DNA of 64,000 nt from JACVRW01 sp963819115 (GTDB lineage Bacteria; Actinomycetota; Thermoleophilia; Solirubrobacterales; Thermoleophilaceae), in the NCBI GenBank assembly GCA_963819115.1, contig CAWFUR010000001.1, forward strand, positions 186,001 to 250,000. Direction: 5' to 3'. This document shows positions 1 to 7,286 of this stretch, piece by piece. A program made the position numbers and the translations under genes. The notes beneath the pieces were generated by a model. The model had not been told where the DNA came from. It ran no database searches and was given only the letters and a program-made list of their open reading frames with translations. Position 1 is the stretch's first letter, and the number at the start of each line of letters is the position of its first letter.

Positions 1-646
1 GGAGCAGCCGGAGGTAGTACCAGAGGTCCTTGACCCGCTTGCGCCAATCGTGAACCGCCTCCGCGGAAGGGTCGGTGCGCACCGCCCGGAGAGCGTCCCG
101 CCCGCGCCGGTACGAGCGCTCGAGTCCGGGGCGCAGGAGCCGGAAGCCGTCGTTCGAGAGCTCCCAGGCGTCCACCTCCACGCCCCCCTCTTCGATGGCC
201 TGCGCCGCCTTCTCGAGACTCCCTCCCGCCTCGGGGTCGCCCACGTCGCCGACGAGCCGGTCGCGCTCCTCCTCGAGCCTGCGCTCGAGCTCATTCGCCT
301 CCGGCACGTCATCGGGGTAGTCCTCGCGCAGCGCGGCGAGGGTCGCAAGCTTCACCTCGGCGTCACGGGCGCCCGAGAGCAGCCGGGCGGCGTATCGGTA
401 GCGCCTGTTCTCGGCCCGGTACCGCTCGGGTCCCAGCTCGTCGCGAACCAGCCTGAGCAGCGAGCGCAGCTTCTTCATGTCCTTGCGGGTGTCGTGCACG
501 GCCTCGGCGACGTCGGTTCCCACGTCGTCTCGCAGGTGCTCGACGGCACTGTCGATACGCCCCCGGGCCACGCGGCGAATGCCATCCCCGGGCTGTTCGT
601 GGTCGTGCAGTTGGTAGCTGCGGTCGGCCGCGGAGTCGGTGTTCAT
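1..646 (-). CDS. CHAD domain protein (3' end outside window)
   Basis: Helical CHAD domain protein, about 215 residues visible; the C-terminus lies left of the window. CHAD domains are conserved histidine-containing alpha-helical domains that bind polyphosphate and often accompany CYTH domains. Two copies of the typical histidine motif are visible: AVHDTRKDMKKLR near residue 55 and AVHDWRKRVKDLWYYLR near the window edge. The ATG at 646 overlaps the TGA of the upstream CYTH gene as ATGA, so the two are probably translationally coupled. CYTH and CHAD are more often fused, so here the fusion is split. Family assignment is firm; a polyphosphate role is inference. Confidence 0.88.
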   Translation of the reverse strand, partial: MNTDSAADRSYQLHDHEQPGDGIRRVARGRIDSAVEHLRDDVGTDVAEAVHDTRKDMKKLRSLLRLVRDELGPERYRAENRRYRYAARLLSGARDAEVKLATLAALREDYPDDVPEANELERRLEEERDRLVGDVGDPEAGGSLEKAAQAIEEGGVEVDAWELSNDGFRLLRPGLERSYRRGRDALRAVRTDPSAEAVHDWRKRVKDLWYYLRLL

Positions 647-1155
647 TCCTCGCGCCCACCGGCGGGCCTGCCCTTGACCGCGAGCCGCTGGTTCGCGAAG
701 CGCTCGTCTCCGGTCACCTCGCGCCCGAGCCAGGCGGGCGGGTCGAATCGCTCGCTCTCCTCATCAGAGTCGAACTCGATCTCGGCCACCACCAGCCCGT
801 CGAGCGCGCCCCGGTACACGTCCAGCTCGACCCCTTTGCCCCCGCCGCCCAGGCGGAAGCGCTCCTTTTCAACCCGCCGGCCCTCGGTCAGCGGCCACAG
901 CGCCTCGAAGCTGGCCTCGGGGATGTCCATCTCCTCCTCGAGGCGGCGCTCTCCGCTCCCTTTCTTCACCGTGAGCACCGTCCGCTCCCCGATGCGGCGG
1001 ATGCGCACCTCCACCCCGTCGTCGGTGATCGCGAGGTACCCCTGGTCGATCCGATCGGACGGCGCACCGGCGGCCTCCGCGGGGATCTCGGGAAGCACGA
1101 ACTTCCGCTCGATCTCCACACCGGACCCCGGCCTCAACTCTGCGTCCTGGCCCAT
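643..1155 (-). CDS. CYTH domain protein (triphosphate tunnel metalloenzyme)
   Basis: A 170-residue protein of the CYTH/triphosphate tunnel superfamily, whose members act on triphosphates with divalent metal inside an eight-stranded beta tunnel. The N-terminal signature ExExK is seen as EIERK just after the start, followed by alternating basic and acidic beta strands (EVRIRR, LTVKKGSGERRLEEE). ATG 1155 was preferred because it sits directly before the CYTH core; an ATG at 1173 adds six residues. First gene of a two-gene unit with the CHAD gene, overlapping it by 4 bp. Likely substrate is inorganic triphosphate or polyphosphate, which the sequence alone cannot settle. Confidence 0.87.
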   Translation of the reverse strand: MGQDAELRPGSGVEIERKFVLPEIPAEAAGAPSDRIDQGYLAITDDGVEVRIRRIGERTVLTVKKGSGERRLEEEMDIPEASFEALWPLTEGRRVEKERFRLGGGGKGVELDVYRGALDGLVVAEIEFDSDEESERFDPPAWLGREVTGDERFANQRLAVKGRPAGGREE

Positions 1156-1251
1156 GGTCCGCAAGATTGTCACGCCGGTGGCGCTGGGTGGATACTCGGG
1201 CGGGCGATCTCACGAGAGGCGCGGCCGGCGAACCGCGGCTAGTCTCGAACG

Positions 1252-1947
1252 GTGATCCGCCGACCGGCAATCCTCCTCGCCACGGCCGTGTGCTTCGCGG
1301 CGCTCGCCGCTCCGGCCTCCGCGAAGTGGTACGGCAGCACCATGCGCACGGCGCCCAACGCCCGGTACGGCTGCGAGTCCGCGCTCGTGCTCGGGCCCAT
1401 CGGCGGCGTGGTGCTCGCTCCGAGCAACCAGACCTCGTGCACCTACCGGCACGGGGGCTACCTCTTCAGGAACCGGCCCACGTTCATCGTCCCGTCCACC
1501 GGCAGGGTCACGCGCATCCGCGTCAAGTCGGGCCCACACCCGGCCAAGCTCCGCCTCACCGTCCTCACGGGCTCGAGCCGCGTGAACCCCTTCACCGGTC
1601 GCGACGTGCCGGGCACCTACACATGCTGCACCGCGCGGTTCGTGGGCAAGCCCTTCCGCCCCCGGGCCAACCGGACGACCACGAAGAAGGTGAACGTCCG
1701 GGTCTACGACGTCCGCAGCAAGAAGCTCCACATCCGCATCCACTCCTCAGACGGCCTTGCGCTCAGCGCCGTGACCCCGGGCACGCTGCCGCTGCACGTC
1801 CTGGACACCGTGGGCCAGTTGAACTCCGGGACGCCGCTCGCCGTCTCGTACTTCCCGTTCACCCGGAAGGGCGATCCGCGTGTGGACGGATACTCCATGG
1901 CCGGGATCGACCTGCTGTTCCAGTGGGACTTCCACCGCAGGCGGTAG
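1252..1947 (+). CDS. secreted protein of unknown function
   Basis: A 231-residue protein with a clear Sec signal peptide: basic RR at positions 3-4, a hydrophobic stretch and an APASA cleavage site near residue 24. The mature part has several cysteines (GCES, SCTY, TCCTA) that could form disulfides, and looks beta-rich. The start is GTG at 1252, the only start that keeps the signal peptide. It is divergent from the CYTH gene across a 96-bp gap that must hold both promoters. I recognise no family. Confidence 0.75.
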   Translation: MIRRPAILLATAVCFAALAAPASAKWYGSTMRTAPNARYGCESALVLGPIGGVVLAPSNQTSCTYRHGGYLFRNRPTFIVPSTGRVTRIRVKSGPHPAKLRLTVLTGSSRVNPFTGRDVPGTYTCCTARFVGKPFRPRANRTTTKKVNVRVYDVRSKKLHIRIHSSDGLALSAVTPGTLPLHVLDTVGQLNSGTPLAVSYFPFTRKGDPRVDGYSMAGIDLLFQWDFHRRR

Positions 1948-1973
1948 CGAAACCCCGGCGCTAGGGTCCAGGC

Positions 1974-2927
1974 ATGGCCCCAGCCACCCAGAACGACCCT
2001 GCCACGTCGGTCCGGCGCCTCCCTCCCGAGGACTTCGAGCTCAAGGAGACGATGCTCCACGGCCACCATGTGGCCTATCGCTCCGCGGGGAGCGGCCCGG
2101 CCATCGTGCTCGTGCACGGCATCACCTCGAACTCCGCCACCTGGGAGCGGGTGATGCCCTACCTGGCCACCCGCTTCACGGTGATCGCACCCGACCTGAT
2201 CGGGCACGGCGAGTCCGCCAAGCCGCGCGGCGACTACTCGCTCGGCGCCTACGCCAGCGGCGTTCGCGACCTGATGGTCACTCTCGGGCACGAGAGCGCG
2301 ACATTCGTCGGGCACTCGCTCGGGGGCGGGATCGTGATGCAGCTCGCCTACCAGTTCCCCGAGCGCTGCGAGCGCCTCGTTCTCGTGGACAGCGGCGGGC
2401 TGGGCCGCGAGGTGAGCATCCTGCTCCGGGCCGCGACCCTGCCCTTCTCGGAGGTGGTGCTGCCCATCCTGGCCAGCACGCGCCTGCTCGACGCGGGCCG
2501 TGCCGTGAGTCGCGTGGTCGGGCGCATCGGGCTCCACGCGGGCACCGACATGGCGGAGCTGGGCCGCGGCCATGCGTCGCTGGCGGATCCCGAGGCCAGG
2601 TCGGCGTTCATACACACCCTTCGCACGATCGTGGATCCGCGCGGCCAGCGCGTGAACGCGAGCGACCGGCTCTACCTCGCCGAGAACATCCCGTTCCTGC
2701 TGGTCTGGGGCGAGCGCGACCCGATCATCCCGGTGGAACACGGCCTCGCCGCGCACGAGCTGGTGCCCTCCAGCCGGCTCGAGGTCTTCGAGGACGCCGG
2801 CCACTTCCCGCACGTGGACGACCCGCAGCGCTTCCTCGACGTCCTGCTCGACTTCATCGACTCGACCGTGCCCGCGGACACCGATCCGGAGAGCTGGAAG
2901 GGCATGCTCAAATCGGGTCGAAAATAG
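1974..2927 (+). CDS. alpha/beta hydrolase
   Basis: A 317-residue alpha/beta hydrolase fold enzyme. The oxyanion segment VLVHGITSN lies near residue 47, the nucleophile elbow GHSLGGG places the catalytic serine at about residue 115, the acid is probably Asp in WGERDPIIP near 249, and the base is His in DAGHFPH near 277. No signal peptide, so cytosolic. It resembles the haloperoxidase/esterase/meta-cleavage hydrolase group; the substrate cannot be told. The ATG at 1974 follows AGGGTCCAGG. The stop codon TAG is directly followed by the first copy of the dispersed hairpin element. Confidence 0.88.
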   Translation: MAPATQNDPATSVRRLPPEDFELKETMLHGHHVAYRSAGSGPAIVLVHGITSNSATWERVMPYLATRFTVIAPDLIGHGESAKPRGDYSLGAYASGVRDLMVTLGHESATFVGHSLGGGIVMQLAYQFPERCERLVLVDSGGLGREVSILLRAATLPFSEVVLPILASTRLLDAGRAVSRVVGRIGLHAGTDMAELGRGHASLADPEARSAFIHTLRTIVDPRGQRVNASDRLYLAENIPFLLVWGERDPIIPVEHGLAAHELVPSSRLEVFEDAGHFPHVDDPQRFLDVLLDFIDSTVPADTDPESWKGMLKSGRK

Positions 2928-2972
2928 GGGCTGCGGTGCTCCGCCCGATCACCGATCGGGCTCCGCTCCTCG
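2928..2972 (+). repeat. dispersed 3' hairpin element, copy 1
   Basis: First copy of a roughly 45-bp element that begins at the base after a stop codon. It reads GGGCTGCGGTGCTCCG, then the stem CCCGATC, loop ACC, stem GATCGGG, then CTCCGCTCCTCG. The stem is a perfect 7-bp inverted repeat. Four more copies are in this window, at 2979, 4177, 13364 and 21999. Likely a terminator or mRNA-stability element of the hydrolase transcript (inference). Confidence 0.8.
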
Positions 2973-2978
2973 AAATGA

Positions 2979-3024
2979 GGGCTGCGGTGCTCCGCCCGAT
3001 CACCGATCGGGCTCCGCTCCTCGC
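2979..3024 (+). repeat. dispersed 3' hairpin element, copy 2
   Basis: Second copy, in tandem 6 bp after copy 1 and nearly identical, with the same CCCGATC/GATCGGG stem. The convergent diguanylate cyclase gene ends inside it (stop at 3000-3002), so the last residues of that protein (RGAEPDR) are encoded by the antisense of the element. This suggests the element was inserted or duplicated into an existing gene end. Confidence 0.8.
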
Positions 3025-4118
3025 TGTGCCGCGGTAACCAGGTTCGGGGCTGGCGTGCGGGGGGCGTCCCAGCGGTCCTTGCCCGCCCCCTTGGCGCGGC
3101 GCAGTTGGCGGTCGGCGGCCTCGAGCAGCCCGTCCACGTTCTCGTCGTCCCCGCCGGCCAGCGCGTAGCCCACGCTCGCCGTGAGCCGGTAGCCCGGCGG
3201 GGAGAGGCCGGGGCTCGCGTTCCGCATCCGCTCGACGATGCGCTGTGAGAGTGCGTCCAGCCGCGCCTCCGACGCTCCGGGCACGAGCAATGCGAACTCG
3301 TCGCCCCCCAGGCGCGCGAGGAGGTCGTCGTGGCGAACGACGGTGCGGAGAACCTCGGCGGCGGAGCGGAGCACGATGTCGCCGCCGGTGTGCCCGTAGA
3401 GGGTGTTGGCGAGTTTGAGGTCGTCGAGGTCGATCATCACCAGCCCGAGCGGCCACCACTCGGGCGGGCGCGATGCGCTGTCACGGAGAGCGTCGATGAG
3501 CGCTCGCCGGTTGGCCAAGCCGGTCAGGGAATCGTGGAGCGCCTGCTCGAGCGCCTGGTTGCGCCACGTGACGAGCTGTCGCTTGGCCAGCACCACCGAC
3601 AGCCCCACACCGGCATAGATCGGCGCGGTGAGGAAGTACTTCGCGATGAACGTCGGCTCGAGTGCCTGGGGGTCGTAGAGCATCGGTGTGGCGGGAACCA
3701 GGACGCCAACGCCCAGGAACAGGAACGCCGCCCGGGTGGGCAGGTAGTAGCCGAAGAGGACGCTGGCCAGGAAGAGGTAGAGCACCGTCGGCGAGTCGGC
3801 GCCCCCGTTCAGCGCCATCACGATCGGGATGACCACCAGCGACAGGCCGGCAGCCACGTAGATCCACGCCGGCCGCATGCGCGTCCAGGGCGCGAACAGA
3901 CAGGCCACGCCGACCACGGTGCTCAGCGTGGCGCTGACCAGCCCGAGGCGCCAGTGCTCCATCTCGGCGCCCGGGACGAGGTACCAGAGGGCGCCGAAGA
4001 TCCCCCCGATCGTCCACAGCAACCCGATCATCCTGCCCGCCGCGCGGCGCTCCACGGGATCGTGCAGCCCGTCGGCGCCGGGTTTGGGCATGGAACGGGC
4101 CTGCGACGTGATCGTCAC
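3000..4118 (-). CDS. membrane GGDEF diguanylate cyclase
   Basis: A 372-residue protein with six hydrophobic segments in its first 180 residues and a C-terminal GGDEF domain. It should make cyclic di-GMP from two GTP at the inner face of the membrane. The active-site loop is intact (RLGGDEF, near residue 269), and the inhibitory-site motif RxxD is present as RHDD exactly five residues before GGDEF, so product feedback is likely. The metal/GTP motif MIDLDDLKLAN is also conserved. ATG 4118 is used; an ATG nine codons later (MPKPG) is possible. Its C-terminal tail runs into a hairpin-repeat copy. No EAL domain is present. Confidence 0.92.
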   Translation of the reverse strand: MTITSQARSMPKPGADGLHDPVERRAAGRMIGLLWTIGGIFGALWYLVPGAEMEHWRLGLVSATLSTVVGVACLFAPWTRMRPAWIYVAAGLSLVVIPIVMALNGGADSPTVLYLFLASVLFGYYLPTRAAFLFLGVGVLVPATPMLYDPQALEPTFIAKYFLTAPIYAGVGLSVVLAKRQLVTWRNQALEQALHDSLTGLANRRALIDALRDSASRPPEWWPLGLVMIDLDDLKLANTLYGHTGGDIVLRSAAEVLRTVVRHDDLLARLGGDEFALLVPGASEARLDALSQRIVERMRNASPGLSPPGYRLTASVGYALAGGDDENVDGLLEAADRQLRRAKGAGKDRWDAPRTPAPNLVTAAQRGAEPDR

Positions 4119-4129
4119 ACGACCGTTAT

Positions 4130-4165
4130 CGAGGCGGCCCCGGGATTCCTTGAGGAGCCGCCTCG
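4130..4165 (-). terminator. candidate terminator hairpin after the cupredoxin gene
   Basis: Perfect 9-bp inverted repeat CGAGGCGGC / GCCGCCTCG with an 18-nt loop, lying between the end of the cupredoxin gene and the start of the diguanylate cyclase gene. No U-run follows, as is usual in this kind of genome. It may equally affect the 5' leader of the cyclase mRNA. Confidence 0.45.
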
Positions 4166-4176
4166 CTGAGGCTCAA

Positions 4177-4223
4177 GCGAGGAGCGGAGCCCGACCGGTG
4201 GTCGGGCGGAGCACCGCAGCCCC
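4177..4223 (-). repeat. dispersed 3' hairpin element, copy 3
   Basis: Third copy, sense on the minus strand and starting directly at the TAG of the cupredoxin gene (TAG then GGGCTGCGG, as in copy 1). The stem is CCCGACC/GGTCGGG around the loop ACC, where copies 1 and 2 have CCCGATC/GATCGGG: a compensated base-pair change. That is direct support for a selected stem. Confidence 0.8.
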
Positions 4224-5761
4224 TAATTCTTCTTCTTCTTGCCGTCGGACACGACGCGGAACGAGCCGCGCATGAACGGGTGGATGCGGCAGAAGTACGT
4301 GTAGGTCCCGGCCTTCAGGCTCTTCGGGGTCTGCCACGTGTTCCGGTTGGCCGCCGGGGTGAACCCGCGCGGGCCGTAGCCGAGCTCGCCGGAGTCGAAC
4401 TGCCTCTTGGCGTTGGCCAGCGGGTAGGCAATGCCGGTGGTTCCGGTACAGGGGGCCTTGCACGAGGTGATCGTGTGGTAGGCCGACTGCTGCGCTCCCA
4501 TGGTGGGCAGGGCGTCGAGGTTCGTGAACGTGATCGACTGTCCCGCGCGCACGACCGGCGGCCGTCCGGCCTTGCCGGACGAGTTGAAGTCACCGCGCTC
4601 GTACAGGAAGCCCTTGATGTCCAGGTTCGAGCTGAAGGCCCCGCTCGGCATCTTCCGGGCGTCCTCCAACCTGGGCTGCGGGGCTCCGCCGTGGTGGCGG
4701 TTCTCGCGCAGGTGCCCGTGCGTCAGGAGCCCGGGCCCGGCGACCTTGGTCTTGAACGGGTCCTTGGCCTCAGGACGCGTGCCGTCGGCGTAGAACACGA
4801 CCATGATGCCCATCGACTCGTACCACGAGGCCTTGCGGGTGTCGTAGGTGGCCGACACGTTCAGCTTGTCGCCGGGCTTCACAGCCACGCGCCAGTTGGG
4901 CTTGGTGGCCGTCATCGACACGTCCCACGAAACCGCTCCGGCCGGCTCGAAGTACTTCGCGACCGACCTGAACAGCTCCCTGCGCTTGCCGTTCCGGGTG
5001 ATCTTCAGGTCCGTGTAGAGCCCACCGGGGTGCAGGTGGCCCGCGGTGTCGAGGAGCGTCATGTCCTTCGTGACGGTGTACTGGTGGAGCGGTCCGATGG
5101 CGGCCTTCTGGGCGGCGCCCTTGGCCTGGTCCGGGAACGTGAACTTCCCGTGCTTGCCCTGGCCCCTGAGCGCGTCGAACACCGGGTAGGCGCGCAGCCC
5201 GGCCACGTCCATCCAGAGCGGGTGCGCCGGAGTCAGCGTCTTGGCCGCGGCGGTGCTGTCCGGCACGAAGTCGATGTCGTAGGTGATCGAGACGCGCGTG
5301 GGCTCCGGCGTGAGGTTGTGGATCATGTAGTTCATGATCCAGCTGTCGCTCGGGTTGTAGTGGTAGCCGTATCCCCGCGGAAGCTGGAAGGACGTCTTCT
5401 CCTCGCCGGCGGCGAAGGTGGGATAGCCGTTGTTGAGCCAGACCCCGTGGTGGAGGTGGATCACGTCGACTCGGGGCACCTTGTGCGTGCCCGAGTACAC
5501 GAGGTTCGGCGAGAAGTGTGTGATGTAGCCCGGGACCTTCGGCTTGTTGCGATTGATCCTGGCGTCGATGTTGTTCTGGCCCGGGGTGATGTCGATCGGG
5601 CCGTATTCGTAGTGGAGGTGCTGGGTACCGGGATACTCCACGTGCTTGACGAGCTTGGTCGACGACACGTGAGCACCGGGCAGCGCCATGGCCGATGCGG
5701 GTGCGGCGGCGGCGCAGGCGGTGACGGCGAGGCCCGTGAGGACCTTGGCAAGGCGGGGCAT
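4223..5761 (-). CDS. secreted cupredoxin-like copper protein
   Basis: A 512-residue exported protein with a signal peptide (cleavage near APASA, residue 24). The C-terminal domain, about 385-505, is a plastocyanin-type cupredoxin: His429 (YHTITS) and the cluster Cys491, His494 and Met497 (FCRIHPFM) supply a complete type-1 copper site. The N-terminal 300 residues are histidine-rich (HLHHGVW, YGYHYN, MIHNL, HLHP) and resemble copper type II monooxygenase or SURNod19-like folds; this part is uncertain. A lysine-rich tail ends the protein. The gene is divergent from a TetR regulator across 103 bp, so it may be under that regulator's control. Likely extracytoplasmic electron transfer or oxidation. 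Confidence 0.72.
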   Translation of the reverse strand: MPRLAKVLTGLAVTACAAAAPASAMALPGAHVSSTKLVKHVEYPGTQHLHYEYGPIDITPGQNNIDARINRNKPKVPGYITHFSPNLVYSGTHKVPRVDVIHLHHGVWLNNGYPTFAAGEEKTSFQLPRGYGYHYNPSDSWIMNYMIHNLTPEPTRVSITYDIDFVPDSTAAAKTLTPAHPLWMDVAGLRAYPVFDALRGQGKHGKFTFPDQAKGAAQKAAIGPLHQYTVTKDMTLLDTAGHLHPGGLYTDLKITRNGKRRELFRSVAKYFEPAGAVSWDVSMTATKPNWRVAVKPGDKLNVSATYDTRKASWYESMGIMVVFYADGTRPEAKDPFKTKVAGPGLLTHGHLRENRHHGGAPQPRLEDARKMPSGAFSSNLDIKGFLYERGDFNSSGKAGRPPVVRAGQSITFTNLDALPTMGAQQSAYHTITSCKAPCTGTTGIAYPLANAKRQFDSGELGYGPRGFTPAANRNTWQTPKSLKAGTYTYFCRIHPFMRGSFRVVSDGKKKKN

Positions 5762-5792
5762 TCAGACCTCCGTGCCCACCTAGGATGGGCGA

Positions 5793-5810
5793 GTTGACCG
5801 GACGTTCAAC
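5793..5810. promoter_or_regulatory. candidate TetR operator
   Basis: Imperfect palindrome GTTGACCGGACGTTCAAC (arms GTTGA/TCAAC) in the 103-bp gap between the cupredoxin gene and the divergent TetR gene. Position and size fit an operator that would control both; no experimental support. Confidence 0.35.
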
Positions 5811-5864
5811 AGCAACTGATGCTAGGGAGCCGCGCGCCTTTAATCAAGAGGGTAGTTTCGTCAC

Positions 5865-6488
5865 GTGAGCCGGCGCCTCTCGGGTGACGACCGCCGCGAG
5901 CACCTCCTGAGCGTTGGGGTGGACCTGCTCGGCCGGCACGGGATCGACCATGTCTCGATCGAGCGCATCGCGTCCGCCGCCGGTGTGTCGAAGGGTCTCC
6001 TCTACCACTACTTCCCCACCAAGGACGAGTTCCTCCTGGCCGTGCTGGCGCGTTCGCAGGGCGAGGTGGACGAGCACTTCCAGCGCGACCCCGAGCTCAC
6101 CCCCCTCCAGCAGTTCGACAGCAACCTCGAGGGCTTCCTCCGGTTCGTGGACGAGCGCGCGGCGGGCTACCTTGACGTGGCCACCGCACGCGGCCGCGAG
6201 CCGCGGGTGCAGCGGCTGGTGGCCTCCCGCCGGCGGCAGCGCATCGACGAGCTCGTGGCACTGGCCGCCGCTCTCGAGGAACGCCCTCGGGAGCAGGTGC
6301 GCACCCCGGTGCTGGAGGCGGCGCTGGACGGCTGGCTCGGCTACTCGGAGGGGGTGATCCTGCGCTGGCTGCGCGAGCGGAGGGTCACTCGTGAGCAGGT
6401 CCACGCACTGCTCAGGCAGGCGCTGCTCGAGGCCTTCGCCGCAAGCGCCGAGCTGGCCACGGACACGAACGGCGCGGTCCCGCCGTAG
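5865..6488 (+). CDS. TetR family transcriptional regulator
   Basis: A 207-residue regulator. The N-terminal helix-turn-helix covers about residues 15-60 (IERIASAAGVSKGLLYHYFP, then TKDEFLL), the standard TetR signature. The C-terminal helical domain would bind an unidentified ligand. It starts at GTG 5865 and is divergent from the cupredoxin gene, which is its most probable target. The next gene begins 52 bp downstream and may be cotranscribed. Confidence 0.88.
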   Translation: MSRRLSGDDRREHLLSVGVDLLGRHGIDHVSIERIASAAGVSKGLLYHYFPTKDEFLLAVLARSQGEVDEHFQRDPELTPLQQFDSNLEGFLRFVDERAAGYLDVATARGREPRVQRLVASRRRQRIDELVALAAALEERPREQVRTPVLEAALDGWLGYSEGVILRWLRERRVTREQVHALLRQALLEAFAASAELATDTNGAVPP

Positions 6489-6540
6489 GGCGCTGCACCC
6501 CGCCGCGATACTGGGCCCTCACGAACCCGGGAGAACCGAC

Positions 6541-7029
6541 GTGGCGGACAAGCCGATGGACGTGTACCTGAACGACCACCTCGCGGGGTCGATGCTGGGA
6601 AGCGATCTCGCCGAGCAGATCCAGAAGCAGAGCGAGGGCTCCCCTCTCGCCGAGATCATGTCGTCGATATCGGCCCAGATCGACGAGGACCGCCAGACGC
6701 TCGTCGACCTGATGGAGCGGATGGGCACCTCGAAGAACCCCGTCAAGCAGGCCACCACCTGGCTGGCCGAGAAGGCGAGCCGCGCGAAGTTCACCGGCAT
6801 CACATCCGGAGAGGACGAGCTCGGCACCTTCATGGCGCTCGAGGCCCTCACCCTCGGGGTGGAGGGCAAGGCGTCCCTCTGGCGGGCGCTGATCGCGGTG
6901 GCGGAGAGGTACCCGGCGCTGGGGTCGGTGGATCTGACGGGGCTGCTGGAGCGCGCGGAGGCACAGCACGCGGCGCTGGAAGACGAGAGGGTCGCGGCGG
7001 CAACGCTGGCCCTACGGGGGAGTAGCTGA
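6541..7029 (+). CDS. conserved hypothetical, helical ferritin-like size
   Basis: A 162-residue, mostly helical acidic protein beginning VADKPMDVYLNDHLAGSMLG. GTG 6541 was chosen because GGGAGAA precedes it at the right distance; the open frame upstream overlaps the TetR gene and has no such site. It has no signal peptide or membrane segment. Proteins with a 'YLNDHLAGS' start are familiar as uncharacterised actinobacterial helical-bundle proteins; I cannot name a function. Confidence 0.72.
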   Translation: MADKPMDVYLNDHLAGSMLGSDLAEQIQKQSEGSPLAEIMSSISAQIDEDRQTLVDLMERMGTSKNPVKQATTWLAEKASRAKFTGITSGEDELGTFMALEALTLGVEGKASLWRALIAVAERYPALGSVDLTGLLERAEAQHAALEDERVAAATLALRGSS

Positions 7030-7286
7030 GGGGGTTCGCGTTCAACGCCCGCCCGGACCTCTCGCGGCTTCGCCGCTCGTTCGCTCGCCGCAGTCGGGCT
7101 CGCTCTGACACGGTCCGGTCCGGCGTCGACCGCGAACCCCACAGCAGCGTCCGTCCCTCACTGCTTGTTTTAAAAAGGGCGTTAGCCGGGCTGGTCGACC
7201 GCAGCTGTTGTGGGGCCGGCGGTCGCCCTTCACGAGGACCGTGTCAGGTCCGCGGGAAGCGGCGAACGACGGACCACCCAACACCG
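7030..7286. other. convergent intergenic region with inverted repeats
   Basis: No gene seen. A small hairpin GCGGC-TTC-GCCGC lies at 7064-7076. A spaced inverted repeat, CCCCACAGCAGC (7137-7148) and GCTGTTGTGGGG (7204-7215), matches at 11 of 12 positions around a 55-bp spacer containing an AT-rich patch TTGTTTTAAAAAGG. These may terminate transcription from both sides. Confidence 0.4.
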
